DNA from: Mycolicibacter heraklionensis
GTDB taxonomy: Bacteria > Actinomycetota > Actinomycetes > Mycobacteriales > Mycobacteriaceae
DNA length: 64,000 nucleotides
Direction of reading: 5' to 3'
NCBI RefSeq assembly: GCF_019645815.1
Contig: NZ_CP080997.1
Location: 1,678,880 to 1,742,879 of the forward strand
Below, one piece after another: positions 1 through 10,142 of the stretch. The position numbers were made by a program, and so were the translations under genes. How positions within the stretch are numbered: position 1 is the first letter of the stretch; every line of letters begins with the position of its first letter. The notes beneath the pieces are model-generated. The model had not been told where the DNA came from. It made no database searches and saw nothing but the letters and a program-made list of their open reading frames with translations.

Positions 1-1449
<1,449 letters not shown>

Positions 1450-1509
1450 GCCCGCCTACAGTAGCCGCCGGACCGTGCGGACGGGCGCCGGACCGAGTTT
1501 AATGAGGCC

Positions 1510-1890
1510 ATGCTCCTCGCCGGTCTGACCTTCGCCGCGCTCGCCGCGGTGTTGCACGTCTACATCTTCGCGCTCGAGTCGCTGAGTTGGACCTCACCGC
1601 GCACTCGGGCCGTCTTCGGCACCACCGCCGAGGAGGCCGAGACCACCAAGGCGCTGGCCTTCAACCAAGGTTTCTACAACCTGTTCCTGGCCATCGTCAC
1701 GGTAGTCGGCATCGCCGCGGTTGCGTTGGACCACAACACCGTTGGGCTTGCGCTGATCTTCGCCGGCGTGGGTTCCATGCTGGCCGCGGCACTGGTTCTG
1801 GTGACGTCGTCGCCGGACAAGGCCCGCGCCGCCGTCGTCCAGGGTGCCTTCCCAGCGGTTGCGGTCGCACTGCTGGCGCTGAGCCTGTAA
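1510..1890 (+). CDS. DUF1304 family small integral membrane protein
   Basis: The 126-residue protein is almost entirely hydrophobic, with about four predicted membrane spans. It has the DUF1304 look: an N-terminal span reaching [12 protein letters not shown], a loop containing FGTTAEEAE, then the NQGFYN motif leading into the second span. No enzymatic motif is visible and the biochemical function of the family is not established. It diverges from pepN (61-bp gap) and is followed after 79 bp by the DsbA-like reductase gene on the same strand, so it may be co-transcribed with that gene. It is not part of the H37Rv order at this point as I remember it. Confidence 0.8.
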   Translation: MLLAGLTFAALAAVLHVYIFALESLSWTSPRTRAVFGTTAEEAETTKALAFNQGFYNLFLAIVTVVGIAAVALDHNTVGLALIFAGVGSMLAAALVLVTSSPDKARAAVVQGAFPAVAVALLALSL

Positions 1891-1969
1891 CGCGCGGTGC
1901 GGGCATAGATGTGCCCGGTGCCGCGTTAGACGTTCCAGACGTGTCCATTGTTGGCTGAGAGGATCGCCC

Positions 1970-2581
1970 ATGCCCGAGAAGTCGCAAGCCGAGTTCTGGT
2001 TCGACCCGCTGTGCCCATGGTGCTGGATCACCTCTCGGTGGATCCTGGAGGTCGAGAAAGTCCGTGACATCGACGTCACCTTCCATGTGATGAGCCTGGC
2101 CGTGCTCAACGAGGGCCGCGACGACCTTCCGGAGCAGTATCGCGAGGGCATGAAGCAGGCATGGGGTCCGGTGCGGGTTGCGATCGCCGCCGAACAGTTG
2201 CGCGGCAACGAGATCCTGCGGCCGCTGTACACCGCGATGGGGACCCGGATCCACAACCAGAACAACAAGGACTTCCCTGACGTGATCGCCGGTGCGCTGG
2301 CCGAGGTGGGTCTGCCGGCCGAACTTGCCGACGCCGCCACCACCGACACCTACGACGACGCGCTGCGCGCGAGCCACCACGCCGGGATGGACGCGGTCGG
2401 CAAGGATGTCGGGACCCCGACCATCCACGTCAACGGGGTGGCGTTCTTCGGGCCGGTGTTGTCGCGTATCCCCCGCGGCGAGCAGGCGGGCCAGCTGTGG
2501 GATGCGTCGGTGACCTTCGCGTCCTACCCGCATTTCTGGGAGCTCAAGCGCACCCGGGGCGAGGCGCCGGAGTTCGACTGA
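1970..2581 (+). CDS. DsbA-like, mycothiol-dependent thioredoxin-fold reductase (Rv2466c / mycoredoxin-2 type)
   Basis: This 203-residue DsbA/FrnE-family protein carries a C15-P-W-C18 redox motif after the first strand ([11 protein letters not shown]). The cis-Pro region appears as [15 protein letters not shown]. The sequence matches my memory of M. tuberculosis Rv2466c closely, including SRIPRGE and the C-terminal SYPHFxELKRTR. The M. tuberculosis protein is known as a mycothiol-dependent reductase of oxidative-stress defence that activates the prodrug TP053. The ATG at 1970 is preceded by GAGAGGAT. The protein is probably cytosolic, because no signal peptide is present despite the DsbA fold. 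Confidence 0.92.
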   Translation: MPEKSQAEFWFDPLCPWCWITSRWILEVEKVRDIDVTFHVMSLAVLNEGRDDLPEQYREGMKQAWGPVRVAIAAEQLRGNEILRPLYTAMGTRIHNQNNKDFPDVIAGALAEVGLPAELADAATTDTYDDALRASHHAGMDAVGKDVGTPTIHVNGVAFFGPVLSRIPRGEQAGQLWDASVTFASYPHFWELKRTRGEAPEFD

Positions 2582-2622
2582 CGGCTGGCGGGGGAGCGCA
2601 CCGGGTCTGAGACAATGACGCC

Positions 2623-3102
2623 ATGCGCGTCTACCTCGGCTGCGACCACGCCGGCTACGAACTCAAAGAACAGATCGTCGAGCACCTGAAGCAGGCCGGC
2701 CACGAGCCGGTCGACTGCGGGGCGTTCAGCTACGACGCCGAGGACGACTACCCGGCGTTCTGCATCGCGGCGGCGGCCCGCACGGTTGCCGACCCCGACA
2801 GCCTCGGCATCGTGATCGGCGGGTCCGGCAACGGCGAGCAGATCGCGGCCAACAAGGTGCCCGGGGCGCGGTGTGCGCTGGCGTGGAGCACCGAAACCGC
2901 CCAGCTGGCCAGGGAACACAACAACGCCCAGCTGATCGGCATCGGTGGCCGGATGCACTCCACCGCCGAAGCGCTCGCGATCGTCGACGCGTTCCTGAGC
3001 ACCCCGTGGTCGGAGGCCGAACGTCACCAGCGGCGGATCGACATCCTGGCCGCCTACGAACGAAACCACGAGGCACCTCCGGTGCCCGGCGCGCCGGCCT
3101 GA
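2623..3102 (+). CDS. rpiB: Ribose-5-phosphate isomerase B
   Basis: This enzyme interconverts ribose 5-phosphate and ribulose 5-phosphate in the pentose phosphate pathway. The 159-residue protein starts MRVYLGCDHAGYELK and carries the phosphate-binding loop GGSGNGEQ. The Glu in that loop is the catalytic base reported for mycobacterial RpiB, which lacks the Cys used by E. coli RpiB. The anion-hole and ring-opening residues (DHAG, HNNAQLIGIGGR) are present. It lies 41 bp after the reductase gene and 21 bp before the nei gene, so it is probably in the same transcript. The length is normal for the family. Confidence 0.95.
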   Translation: MRVYLGCDHAGYELKEQIVEHLKQAGHEPVDCGAFSYDAEDDYPAFCIAAAARTVADPDSLGIVIGGSGNGEQIAANKVPGARCALAWSTETAQLAREHNNAQLIGIGGRMHSTAEALAIVDAFLSTPWSEAERHQRRIDILAAYERNHEAPPVPGAPA

Positions 3103-3123
3103 CGCGGCACAGACTGGACTGAC

Positions 3124-3927
3124 ATGCCGGAGGGGCACATCCTGCACCGGCTGGCCCGGCTCCATCAGCGCCGCTTCGCCGGCGCGCCGGTAGCGGTGTC
3201 CAGTCCGCAGGGCCGCTTCGAAGCCGGTGCCGCCATGGTCGACGGACAGTCGCTGCTGCGTGCCGAGGCGTGGGGCAAGCATCTGTTCCACCACTACGCG
3301 CGCGGGCCGATCGTGCACGTGCACCTGGGCATCTACGGCCACTTCACCGAGTTCGGCCTGGCTGACGGTGGCGTGCCCGACCCGGTCGGCCAGGTCCGGA
3401 TGCGGATGCTGGGCGCCGAATACGGTACCGATCTGCGCGGTCCGGCCGCCTGCGAAGTGGTCGACGAGGCGCAGGTCGCCGACGTGATCGCGCGGCTGGG
3501 GCCCGACCCGCTGCGCGCCGATGCCGACCCGTCCCTGGCCTTCAAGCGAATCGCCAAGTCCCGCAAATCTATTGCTGCGCTACTGATGGACCAGTCGGTG
3601 CTGGCCGGGGTGGGCAACGTCTACCGCAGCGAGGTGCTGTTCCGGCACCGGATCGACCCCTACCGACCCGGCGTAGAGATCGGCGAAGCGGACTTCGCCG
3701 CGATCTGGGCCGACTTGGCGGCGCTGATGAAGGTGGGCCTGCGGCGCGGCAACATCGTCGTCGTCCGGCCCGAGGACGACCACGGCGCTCCGGCGTACGC
3801 GGCCGGCAAGCCGCGCACCTACGTCTACCGCCGCGCCGGCGACCCCTGCCGACTGTGCGGGGCTGCCGTGCGCACCGCGGAACTACAGGGCCGCAATGTG
3901 TTCTGGTGTCCGTCCTGTCAGTCCTGA
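3124..3927 (+). CDS. nei: Fpg/Nei-family DNA glycosylase/AP lyase (Rv2464c, Nei1 type)
   Basis: This base-excision-repair enzyme excises oxidised bases and nicks the abasic site. After Met removal the protein starts with the catalytic Pro and Glu (MPEGHILHRLAR). The helix-two-turn-helix contains DQSVLAGVGNVYRSEVLF with the expected Asn. A C-terminal zinc finger is formed by CRLC and CPSC, with the conserved Gln/Arg of LQGRNVFWC between them. The length is 267 residues. It follows rpiB by 21 bp on the same strand. The position and sequence suggest the Nei1 rather than the Fpg subfamily; substrate range cannot be read from the sequence. Confidence 0.92.
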   Translation: MPEGHILHRLARLHQRRFAGAPVAVSSPQGRFEAGAAMVDGQSLLRAEAWGKHLFHHYARGPIVHVHLGIYGHFTEFGLADGGVPDPVGQVRMRMLGAEYGTDLRGPAACEVVDEAQVADVIARLGPDPLRADADPSLAFKRIAKSRKSIAALLMDQSVLAGVGNVYRSEVLFRHRIDPYRPGVEIGEADFAAIWADLAALMKVGLRRGNIVVVRPEDDHGAPAYAAGKPRTYVYRRAGDPCRLCGAAVRTAELQGRNVFWCPSCQS

Positions 3928-4032
3928 CGTCCGGGTCGGCCAGTCAACTCCCAGCGAAAGCCCATGATTTTCAAGCTGTTTGGCCGTTTCTATGGCAGGT
4001 CGCTGGCAGGTAGGGCGGCTATAACCGACCGC

Positions 4033-4416
4033 ATGAAACCGTTGAGCAGAATTTCGGCTGCCACCCTTGCCGTTGCGACAGGCACCGGGCTGATCGGGCT
4101 CGGTGTCGCCGCCCAAGCTCGCGCGGTGCCGGCGCCGGTCTATCACTGGTGCCCCGGCCAGACCTGGGACACGACGTGGGGCGTGAACTGGGAGAAGAAC
4201 GAATGCCACGACGATCACCACCGCGATCGCGACGGCAATGACCACAGTCGCGATTTTCATGGCGATGAGCGCGGCCCGGGCGGCTTTGACCAACACGGCC
4301 CCCAAGGACCCCATGGTCCCCAAGGACCCCATCCTCAAGGGCCCGGTGGGCCCGAACACCCCGGAGACTTCGACCACCCGGGCAGTCCGGGGCAGCCCGG
4401 GGCCGGCCACCGCTGA
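4033..4416 (+). CDS. Small secreted His/Asp-rich and Gly/Pro-rich protein
   Basis: The 127-residue product begins MKPLSRISAATLAVATGTG, a clear Sec signal peptide that probably ends at the AxA motif near residue 32. The short mature domain has two Cys (HWCPGQTW, NECHDD) that could form one disulphide. A His/Asp-rich stretch (DDHHRDRDGNDHSRDFH) follows, then a collagen-like tail built from GPQGPH-type units. I recognise no functional domain. Many mycobacterial small exported proteins share the signal plus WCPG...W...N..CHDDHH layout. An in-frame upstream ATG at 3964 would add 23 residues, but ATG 4033 gives a normal signal peptide. Metal binding by the His/Asp region is only a guess. Confidence 0.75.
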   Translation: MKPLSRISAATLAVATGTGLIGLGVAAQARAVPAPVYHWCPGQTWDTTWGVNWEKNECHDDHHRDRDGNDHSRDFHGDERGPGGFDQHGPQGPHGPQGPHPQGPGGPEHPGDFDHPGSPGQPGAGHR

Positions 4417-4437
4417 TCCCCGGCCGCAGGCTAAACC

Positions 4438-5661
4438 TCAGTCGTCGTACACCGTTTCGCGCCGGGGCCGAATCGCCACCCCGAGTGCGCGGTAGATCTC
4501 GTTGGACAACACCACGCTGCGCGGGTCGGCATTGGCCTGGGTGTGGTCGAACCGGTTCATCACGTAGCCGTAGCCGATCCGGTGCTCCAGATCGGCGAAC
4601 GCGAACGACCCGCCGAGGCCGCCGTGACCGAAGATTCTCCGGTTGGGCCCGTTGACCCCCTGGGCGTTGAGCATGTAACCCATGCCCCACCCGTGTTCGG
4701 CGACCCGGGGGCCGAGCACGAGATCGGTTTCGGTGCCGCCCTGCAGTACCCGCAGGCGGTCCATGGTGGCCCGGCTGAGCAGCTTCTCCTGCACCAGTGC
4801 GTTGTAGAAGGTGGCCATGCCCAGCGCGGAGACCTGGGCGTTGGTGCCGGGGAACTCCAGTTGGCGCCACAGGGTCAGATCGTTGGTGGCGATCTCGTCG
4901 TCGGGGGCGAACCCCATCGCGACCGCCAGTCCGGCCTTGGAGTGGTCGTCCAACGAGGTCGGGCGCTTCGGCGCGCCGGCGGAGGACAGCATCTCCCGGA
5001 TCGTCGGCTTGCCCACCGGGTCGGCGCAGCGGTAGGGCTGCTGGTCGGCCGGCACCCCGATGTGCACCTCGGCGCCGAGCGGCCCGGCGACCTCGGTGCG
5101 CAGGTACTGGCTCACTGTCAGTCCGGTCACCCGCCGGACGACTTCGCCGATGATGAAGCCGTAGGTGGTCATGTGGTAGCCCTGCGCGGTGCCGGGGCGC
5201 CACCACGGTTCCGCGGCGGCCAACCGCTCGCAGACCAGATCCCAGTCGGTGACGTCGCGCCAGTGCATCGGTTCGCGCGGCCCGATCGCCCCGGAGCGGT
5301 GCGCCAGCACCATCGCCAGGGAGATGTCGTCCTTGCCGGCCTGGCCGAACGCCGGCCAGTAGTGGGCCACCGGCACCCGCAGGTCCAGCTCCCCGGCCTC
5401 GGCGAGCCGGTGGACGCAGGTGCTGGTCAGGCCCTTGCTGCCGGACAGCACGGTGCTCAACGTGTCTTCTTGCCAGGGCCGCTGCCCCTCGACGTCGACG
5501 GAACCGGCCCACAGATTGACCACGAGTTCGCCGTCGACATAGGCCGCCACGGCCGCGCCGAGTTCGTCGCGCTCGGTGAAGTTGCGTTCGAACTCGTCGC
5601 GCACCTTCGCAAAGCGCGGGGAGCACGTCCCATGAATGTGGACGTGCCGTGTGCCGCCCAT
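4438..5661 (-). CDS. lipP: LipP-like serine beta-lactamase-fold esterase
   Basis: The 407-residue protein belongs to the class C beta-lactamase/esterase (family VIII) fold. The nucleophile motif SxxK is S73-G-S-K76, and a Tyr-containing motif follows in the TTYGFIIGEVVRR segment. I chose ATG 5661 because a strong Shine-Dalgarno (CAGGAAGG) sits about 8 bases upstream; longer in-frame starts lack this. Gene order matches Rv2463 (lipP). It is convergent with the small secreted-protein gene. The natural substrate is unknown; family members hydrolyse short-chain esters. There is no signal peptide, so a cytosolic location is likely. Confidence 0.87.
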   Translation of the reverse strand: MGGTRHVHIHGTCSPRFAKVRDEFERNFTERDELGAAVAAYVDGELVVNLWAGSVDVEGQRPWQEDTLSTVLSGSKGLTSTCVHRLAEAGELDLRVPVAHYWPAFGQAGKDDISLAMVLAHRSGAIGPREPMHWRDVTDWDLVCERLAAAEPWWRPGTAQGYHMTTYGFIIGEVVRRVTGLTVSQYLRTEVAGPLGAEVHIGVPADQQPYRCADPVGKPTIREMLSSAGAPKRPTSLDDHSKAGLAVAMGFAPDDEIATNDLTLWRQLEFPGTNAQVSALGMATFYNALVQEKLLSRATMDRLRVLQGGTETDLVLGPRVAEHGWGMGYMLNAQGVNGPNRRIFGHGGLGGSFAFADLEHRIGYGYVMNRFDHTQANADPRSVVLSNEIYRALGVAIRPRRETVYDD

Positions 5662-5831
5662 GGCGTGCCTTCCTGCTTGGGAGAATCCCCTTCCGCGGGG
5701 CGACGGGGCGATCGGACCCGTGTAGCTCGCTTCGAAGGATAAGTCGGCGGTGTCGTGTGAGTACAGCAGCCCCCGGCCCCGGTCGGCATTTGCCACTGGC
5801 CTGGCGCTGGTCATCAGGGGAGACCACCGCT

Positions 5832-5863
5832 GGAGGCCGTCGAACTGCAGGTCGACGGCCTCC
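5832..5863 (-). terminator. Hairpin downstream of tRNA-Gly
   Basis: A perfect 12-bp inverted repeat (arms 5832-5843 and 5852-5863, 8-nt loop) lies 14 bp beyond the 3' end of the minus-strand tRNA-Gly and before lipP. There is no U-tract, as is usual for mycobacterial hairpin terminators. Its position suggests it ends the tRNA transcript. Confidence 0.55.
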
Positions 5864-5876
5864 GCGCTGGTCCTCG

Positions 5877-5950
5877 TGGAGCGGGCGACGGGAATCGAAC
5901 CCGCGTAGCTAGTTTGGAAGACTAGGGCTCTACCATTGAGCTACGCCCGC
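5877..5950 (-). tRNA. tRNA-Gly (anticodon TCC)
   Basis: The minus strand reads as a complete cloverleaf. The acceptor stem GCGGGCG pairs with CGCCCGC, the D arm includes AGCTCAATGGTAGAGC, and the T arm includes GGGTTCGATTCCC. The anticodon stem CTAGT/ACTAG encloses loop CTTCCAA, so the anticodon is TCC (Gly). The discriminator is U, as usual for tRNA-Gly, and CCA is encoded in the DNA (5877-5879). Confidence 0.97.
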
Positions 5951-6042
5951 ATGAATAGCTAGAGCCAGACTGTACCGGCGTGGCGGACCCGAAATCCAAT
6001 TGCCCCGCCGCGGTGCCTTTGTGGGGCGTTGACAGCAGGTCA

Positions 6043-6073
6043 TTGTGATCACCGATATGCCGGGCCGTAGGAT
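6043..6073 (+). promoter_or_regulatory. Candidate promoter of tRNA-Pro
   Basis: A TANNNT-type -10 (TAGGAT, 6068-6073) lies 14 bp before the tRNA, with a weak -35 (TTGTGA, 6043-6048) at 19-bp spacing. A perfect TTGACA also occurs at 6029-6034 but is not correctly spaced from this -10. The call rests on position and motif only. Confidence 0.3.
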
Positions 6074-6086
6074 CGCCTGGTCAGTG

Positions 6087-6163
6087 CGGGGTGTAGCGCA
6101 GCTTGGTAGCGCATCCGCTTTGGGAGCGGAAGGCCGCAGGTTCAAATCCTGTCACCCCGACCA
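6087..6163 (+). tRNA. tRNA-Pro (anticodon TGG)
   Basis: This is a 77-nt tRNA with CCA encoded. Acceptor CGGGGTG pairs with CACCCCG, followed by discriminator A. The anticodon stem CCGCT/AGCGG encloses loop TTTGGGA, giving anticodon TGG (Pro). The T loop reads GGTTCAAATCC. It lies 59 bp upstream of tig on the same strand. Confidence 0.97.
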
Positions 6164-6221
6164 CTAGCGCGCGCCGCACCCGGCACGACTGACCACGTCA
6201 ACGATATCGAGGAGTACACCC

Positions 6222-7634
6222 GTGAAGAGCACCGTCGAGCAGCTGACCCCGACCCGGGTTCGCATCAACGTTGAGGTGCCGTTCACCGAGCTTCAGCCGG
6301 ATTTCGAGCGGACCTACAAGGAGCTGGCCAAGCAGGTGCGGTTGCCGGGTTTCCGGCCGGGTAAGGCGCCGGCCAAGCTCATCGAGGCCCGTTTCGGTCG
6401 TGCCGCGGTGCTCCAGCAGGTGGTCAACGAGGCGCTGCCGAGCCGCTACACCGAGGCGGTCACGACGTCGGACCTCAAGCCCCTCGGCCAGCCCGACATC
6501 GAGGTCACCAAGCTCGACGACGGTGAGCAGATCTCCTTCACCGCCGAGGTGGACGTGCGCCCGGACATCACTCTGCCCGACCTGGAGCAGCTCAAGATCT
6601 CCGTGGACCCCATCGAGGTCAACGACGAAGAGGTTGACGCCGAGCTCGACTCGCTGCGCGCCCGGTTCGGCACCCTGACCGGTGTCGACCGCCCGGCCGC
6701 GAAGGGCGACTTCGTCTCGATCGACCTGGACGCCACCATCGACGGTGAAGCGGTTGAAGGGGCTGCCACTGAGGGGCTGTCGCACGAGGTCGGATCGGGT
6801 CAGCTCATCGAGGGCCTCGACGACGCCATCGTGGGGCTGTCGGCCGGTGAGAGCAAGTCCTTCACCACCAAGCTGGCGGCCGGTCCGCAGGCCGGCAAGG
6901 ACGCTGAGGTCACGGTCACGGTTCAGGCGGTCAAGGAGCGCGAGCTGCCCGAGGCCGATGACGAATTCGCGCAGCTGGCCAGCGAATACGACACCATCGC
7001 CGAACTGCGCGAGAACCTCGTCGAGCAGGTGGGCCGGACCAAGCGCATTCAGCAGGCCGAGAAGGTCCGTGAGGTGACGCTGGAGACCCTGGTCGAGCAG
7101 GTCGAGATGCCGCTGCCCGAGGCCGTGGTGCAGGCGCACGTCGACAATGCCCTGCACAACGCCCTGCACGCTGTGGACCACGATGAGAACAAGTTCGCCG
7201 AGTCGCTGGCCGAGAAGGGCTCCTCGCGCGCCGAGTTCGACGCCGAGACCCGCAGTGAGGCCGAGAAGTCGGTGAAGACCCAGCTGCTGCTCGACGCGCT
7301 CGGCGACAAGCTGGAGATCCAGGTGGGGCAGAACGACCTCACCCAGCACCTGGTGCTGATGGCCCGTCAGTACGGCATCCCGCCGCAGCAGTTGGTGCAG
7401 TTCCTGCAGCAGAACAACCAGCTGCCGGCGGTCTTCGCCGACGTGCGCCGTGGCATGGCGCTGGCGGCGGCGGTGCGTGCGGCTGCGGTCAGCGACACCG
7501 ACGGCAACGAGATCGACACCGCTGAGTTCTTCGGCACCGACGAATCCGGTGACGAGGCGGACGAAGCCGCCGAGGCCCTGGCCGCCGCTGAGGAAGCGGC
7601 CGAGGAAGCCGCCGAGGCTGCATCCGACGAGTGA
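6222..7634 (+). CDS. tig: Trigger factor (ribosome-associated prolyl isomerase chaperone)
   Basis: Trigger factor binds ribosomal protein L23 at the exit tunnel and helps nascent chains fold. The 470-residue protein has the N-terminal ribosome-binding signature GFRPGKAP near residues 44-51, a central FKBP-type PPIase domain, and a helical C-terminal chaperone domain. It ends in an Ala/Glu-rich acidic tail (about the last 35 residues) that is typical of actinobacterial versions. The GTG start at 6222 is preceded by GAGGAG at 6209-6214. It heads the proteostasis block with clpP1P2 and clpX, the same arrangement as in M. tuberculosis (Rv2462c). Confidence 0.97.
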   Translation: MKSTVEQLTPTRVRINVEVPFTELQPDFERTYKELAKQVRLPGFRPGKAPAKLIEARFGRAAVLQQVVNEALPSRYTEAVTTSDLKPLGQPDIEVTKLDDGEQISFTAEVDVRPDITLPDLEQLKISVDPIEVNDEEVDAELDSLRARFGTLTGVDRPAAKGDFVSIDLDATIDGEAVEGAATEGLSHEVGSGQLIEGLDDAIVGLSAGESKSFTTKLAAGPQAGKDAEVTVTVQAVKERELPEADDEFAQLASEYDTIAELRENLVEQVGRTKRIQQAEKVREVTLETLVEQVEMPLPEAVVQAHVDNALHNALHAVDHDENKFAESLAEKGSSRAEFDAETRSEAEKSVKTQLLLDALGDKLEIQVGQNDLTQHLVLMARQYGIPPQQLVQFLQQNNQLPAVFADVRRGMALAAAVRAAAVSDTDGNEIDTAEFFGTDESGDEADEAAEALAAAEEAAEEAAEAASDE

Positions 7635-7645
7635 CGCTGTAAGCG
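7635..7645. promoter_or_regulatory. Candidate ClgR operator upstream of clpP1P2
   Basis: CGCTGTAAGCG matches the CGC-N5-GCG core of the actinobacterial ClgR site, which controls clpP1P2 in M. tuberculosis and Corynebacterium. It begins right after the tig stop codon, about 85-95 bp before the clpP1 start. A short motif like this can occur by chance in GC-rich DNA. Confidence 0.45.
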
Positions 7646-7729
7646 AACGAAGCCGGTTCGGACCGCCCTGAGCCGTCCCGGTTGGTTAGGGTCGGTGCAT
7701 ATGAATCTCGAGAAAGCAGGTATCCCACT

Positions 7730-8308
7730 GTGAGCCAGCCCGGACTGAATCTCGTCGACTCGGTATACGAGCGCCTACTGCGAGAACGCATCATCTTCCT
7801 GGGGTCGCAGGTGGACGACGACATCGCCAACCGGCTGTGCGCTCAGATCCTGCTGTTGGCCGCCGAGGACCCGACCAAGGACATTTCGCTCTACATCAAC
7901 TCCCCGGGCGGTTCGATCAGCGCGGGGATGGCGATCTACGACACGATGGTGCTGGCGCCGTGTGACGTCGCCACCTACGCGATGGGGATGGCCGCCTCGA
8001 TGGGCGAGTTCCTGCTCGCGGCGGGCACCAAGGGCAAGCGCTACGCCCTGCCGCACGCCCGAATCCTGATGCACCAGCCGTTGGGCGGGGTGACCGGCAG
8101 CGCCGCCGACATCGCCATCCAGGCCGAGCAGTTCGCGGTCATCAAGAAGGAGATGTTCCGGCTCAACGCCGAGTTCACCGGGCAGTCCATCGAGCGGATC
8201 GAGGCCGACTCCGACCGCGACCGCTGGTTCACCGCCCAGGAAGCCCTGGAATACGGCTTCGTCGATCACATCATCACCAGCGCCCACGTCAACGGAGCCA
8301 CGTCATGA
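7730..8308 (+). CDS. clpP1: ATP-dependent Clp protease proteolytic subunit 1
   Basis: ClpP1 is one of two unlike heptamer-forming peptidases. In mycobacteria ClpP1 and ClpP2 make an essential mixed tetradecamer fed by ClpX or ClpC1. The catalytic Ser is S90 (GMAASMGE), the catalytic His is H115 (LMHQP), and the conserved Asp lies in [10 protein letters not shown] chose GTG 7730 ([17 protein letters not shown]) because AGAAAGCAGG lies at the right distance and the family N-terminus agrees; an in-frame upstream start at 7682 would add an unusual 16-residue extension. The length is 192 residues. The stop codon overlaps the clpP2 start (ATGA), indicating translational coupling. Confidence 0.96.
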   Translation: MSQPGLNLVDSVYERLLRERIIFLGSQVDDDIANRLCAQILLLAAEDPTKDISLYINSPGGSISAGMAIYDTMVLAPCDVATYAMGMAASMGEFLLAAGTKGKRYALPHARILMHQPLGGVTGSAADIAIQAEQFAVIKKEMFRLNAEFTGQSIERIEADSDRDRWFTAQEALEYGFVDHIITSAHVNGATS

Positions 8309-8952
8309 ACCCCGAAACCTTGCGAGCCATCGCACCGCAGGCGCGCTACATCCTGCCGTCGTTCGTGGAGCACTCCAGCTGGGGCGTCAAGGAGTCGAAC
8401 CCGTATAACAAGCTGTTCGAAGAGCGCATCATCTTCCTGGGCGTCCAGGTCGATGACGCCTCGGCCAACGACATCATGGCCCAGTTGCTGGTCTTGGAGT
8501 CGCTGGACCCGGACCGCGACATCACCATGTACATCAACTCCCCGGGTGGTTCGTTCACATCGCTGATGGCGATCTACGACACCATGCAGTACGTGCGGGC
8601 CGACATCCAGACGGTGTGCCTGGGTCAGGCCGCCTCGGCTGCGGCGGTGTTGCTGGCGGCGGGCACCCCGGGCAAGCGGATGGCGCTGCCCAACGCACGG
8701 GTGCTGATCCACCAGCCGTCGCTGTCCGGCGTGATCCAGGGCCAGTTCTCCGACCTGGAGATCCAGGCGGCCGAGATCGAGCGGATGCGGACCCTGATGG
8801 AGTCCACCCTGGCCCGCCACACCGGCAAGGACCCGGAGGTGATCCGCAAGGACACCGATCGCGACAAGATCCTCACCGCCGCCGAGGCCAAGGAGTACGG
8901 GATCATCGACACCGTCCTGGAGTACCGGAAGCTGTCGGCGCAGACCGCCTGA
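8305..8952 (+). CDS. clpP2: ATP-dependent Clp protease proteolytic subunit 2
   Basis: This is the second Clp peptidase subunit (215 residues). The nucleophile is S111 (GQAASAAAV) and the His is H136 (VLIHQPS). The YINSPGGS oxyanion-loop motif and an N-terminal propeptide-like stretch (first about 15-30 residues) are present. It starts inside the clpP1 stop codon (4-bp overlap), so the two subunits are made in balance. It faces the convergent mmuM gene, and a hairpin sits between them. In H37Rv a transporter gene (Rv2459) lies next to this position; it is absent here. Confidence 0.96.
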   Translation: MNPETLRAIAPQARYILPSFVEHSSWGVKESNPYNKLFEERIIFLGVQVDDASANDIMAQLLVLESLDPDRDITMYINSPGGSFTSLMAIYDTMQYVRADIQTVCLGQAASAAAVLLAAGTPGKRMALPNARVLIHQPSLSGVIQGQFSDLEIQAAEIERMRTLMESTLARHTGKDPEVIRKDTDRDKILTAAEAKEYGIIDTVLEYRKLSAQTA

Positions 8953-8969
8953 TTTTTGCGCGAGATCGC

Positions 8970-9008
8970 GCTCACGCAGACCGTCACTCGCACTTTTCCT
9001 GCGTGAGC
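8970..9008. terminator. Bidirectional hairpin at the clpP2/mmuM junction
   Basis: A perfect 10-bp inverted repeat (GCTCACGCAG / CTGCGTGAGC) has arms 8970-8979 and 8999-9008 and a 19-nt loop. It follows the clpP2 stop by 17 bp, and its loop contains the mmuM stop codon. The position between convergent genes fits a shared terminator. Confidence 0.55.
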
Positions 9009-9886
9009 ACGATTTCGGCGATATCGCTGATGTCGGCCGGCCCGACCCGGCAGCAACCGCCCACGATGCGTGCTCCGGCGGCAACCCACTGCGGCACCAG
9101 CGCGGGGGAGAAGCACCTCGGCCCCGTCCACCTCCCGGACTCCCAGCGCTCACCGCTGTTGGGGTAGACGATCACCGGCTTGCCGGTGACCTCGCGGGCA
9201 ATCTCGATCGCCGGCAGGACATCGTGTGGGGCGCAGCAGTTCACCCCGACAGCGACAATCTGCGGTACCTCGGCGGCCACCGCGAAGGCCTCCGCGAGTG
9301 GCTGTCCGGCGCGGGTCTTCGTGCCGTCGATCGTGTAGCTGAGCCAGGCCGGCACATTCACCTCGCAGACCAGACTTACCAGGGCCGCCGCCTCGTCGAG
9401 GTCCGGCACCGTCTCCAACGCGAGCAGGTCGGCGCCTGCGCCGGCCAGCACCTCCAGCCGCGGCCGGTGCCACACCGATAACTGTGCGACCGAAAGTCCG
9501 TACCGGCCAAGGTATTCCGAGCCGTCGGCGCGGGCGGCGCCGTACGGACCGACCGACGCCGCAACCCAGCGCCCGCTTGCGCCGCCGCCGGCTTCGCGGG
9601 CCAGGTCCACACTGCGGCGCAGCAGCGCCTCGGCCGCGTGACGGCCGATGCCGCGGGCGGCGAACCCGTCGAAGCTTGCCTGATAGCTGGCGGTGGTCGC
9701 GATCTGCGCGCCCGCCGCGTAGAACGCGCTGTGAACGGCCGCAATGTCGCGGGGAGACTCGACGAGCAACCGCGCCGACCACAGCGGGTCGGAAAGATCA
9801 AAGCCGCGGGCTTCCAGCTCCGTCGCCAGCCCCCCATCGGCGACGAGCACGGTATCGTCGGGCACGGCGAACCCCACGCTGGCCAC
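8984..9886 (-). CDS. mmuM: Homocysteine S-methyltransferase
   Basis: This zinc enzyme makes methionine by moving a methyl group from S-methylmethionine (or SAM) to homocysteine. The three zinc-binding Cys occur in GVNCCAP and GGCCRVGP, and the N-terminal DGGLATELEARG motif is typical. I prefer GTG 9886 (MASVGFAVPDD, 300 residues), which gives the usual family length; GTG 9916 would add ten residues and neither has a clear ribosome site. It corresponds to Rv2458 and is convergent with clpP2. In H37Rv Rv2459 lies between the two; here they are 31 bp apart. Confidence 0.9.
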   Translation of the reverse strand: MASVGFAVPDDTVLVADGGLATELEARGFDLSDPLWSARLLVESPRDIAAVHSAFYAAGAQIATTASYQASFDGFAARGIGRHAAEALLRRSVDLAREAGGGASGRWVAASVGPYGAARADGSEYLGRYGLSVAQLSVWHRPRLEVLAGAGADLLALETVPDLDEAAALVSLVCEVNVPAWLSYTIDGTKTRAGQPLAEAFAVAAEVPQIVAVGVNCCAPHDVLPAIEIAREVTGKPVIVYPNSGERWESGRWTGPRCFSPALVPQWVAAGARIVGGCCRVGPADISDIAEIVLTQEKCE

Positions 9887-10142
9887 TGTAGAGCTGGAAG
9901 GCTTCGGCTGTCTCACAGCCGGGTAACGCCCCCGAAACGCTCACGCCACGCCAGCGCGTCACACTCCGGGTGCGGCGCCTTGGGCGATATGTTCTTGGAG
10001 CAGGCAGACGGGGCCAGTGATGAATACCAACGACGCGATTCGGCCTTATCGGTCGCCTCGCACCGGAATGAACGGGTAGCGTCGGAGCAGACACCGGCAC
10101 CCCGACGACAGACGGCGAACAGGAAGTAGGTCCTAACGCACT

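Noticed and set aside
4543..5742. Long open frame opposite the lipP-like gene (and similar long antisense frames elsewhere)
   Set aside because: High GC content creates long antisense frames; the protein lacks any motif and the sense gene is clearly real.
6029..6034. Perfect TTGACA upstream of tRNA-Pro
   Set aside because: No -10 at 16-19 bp; probably chance, though a non-standard promoter is not excluded.
5930..6145. Open frame on the minus strand across the two tRNA genes
   Set aside because: It is the antisense of structural RNA sequence, with no ribosome site and no known domain.
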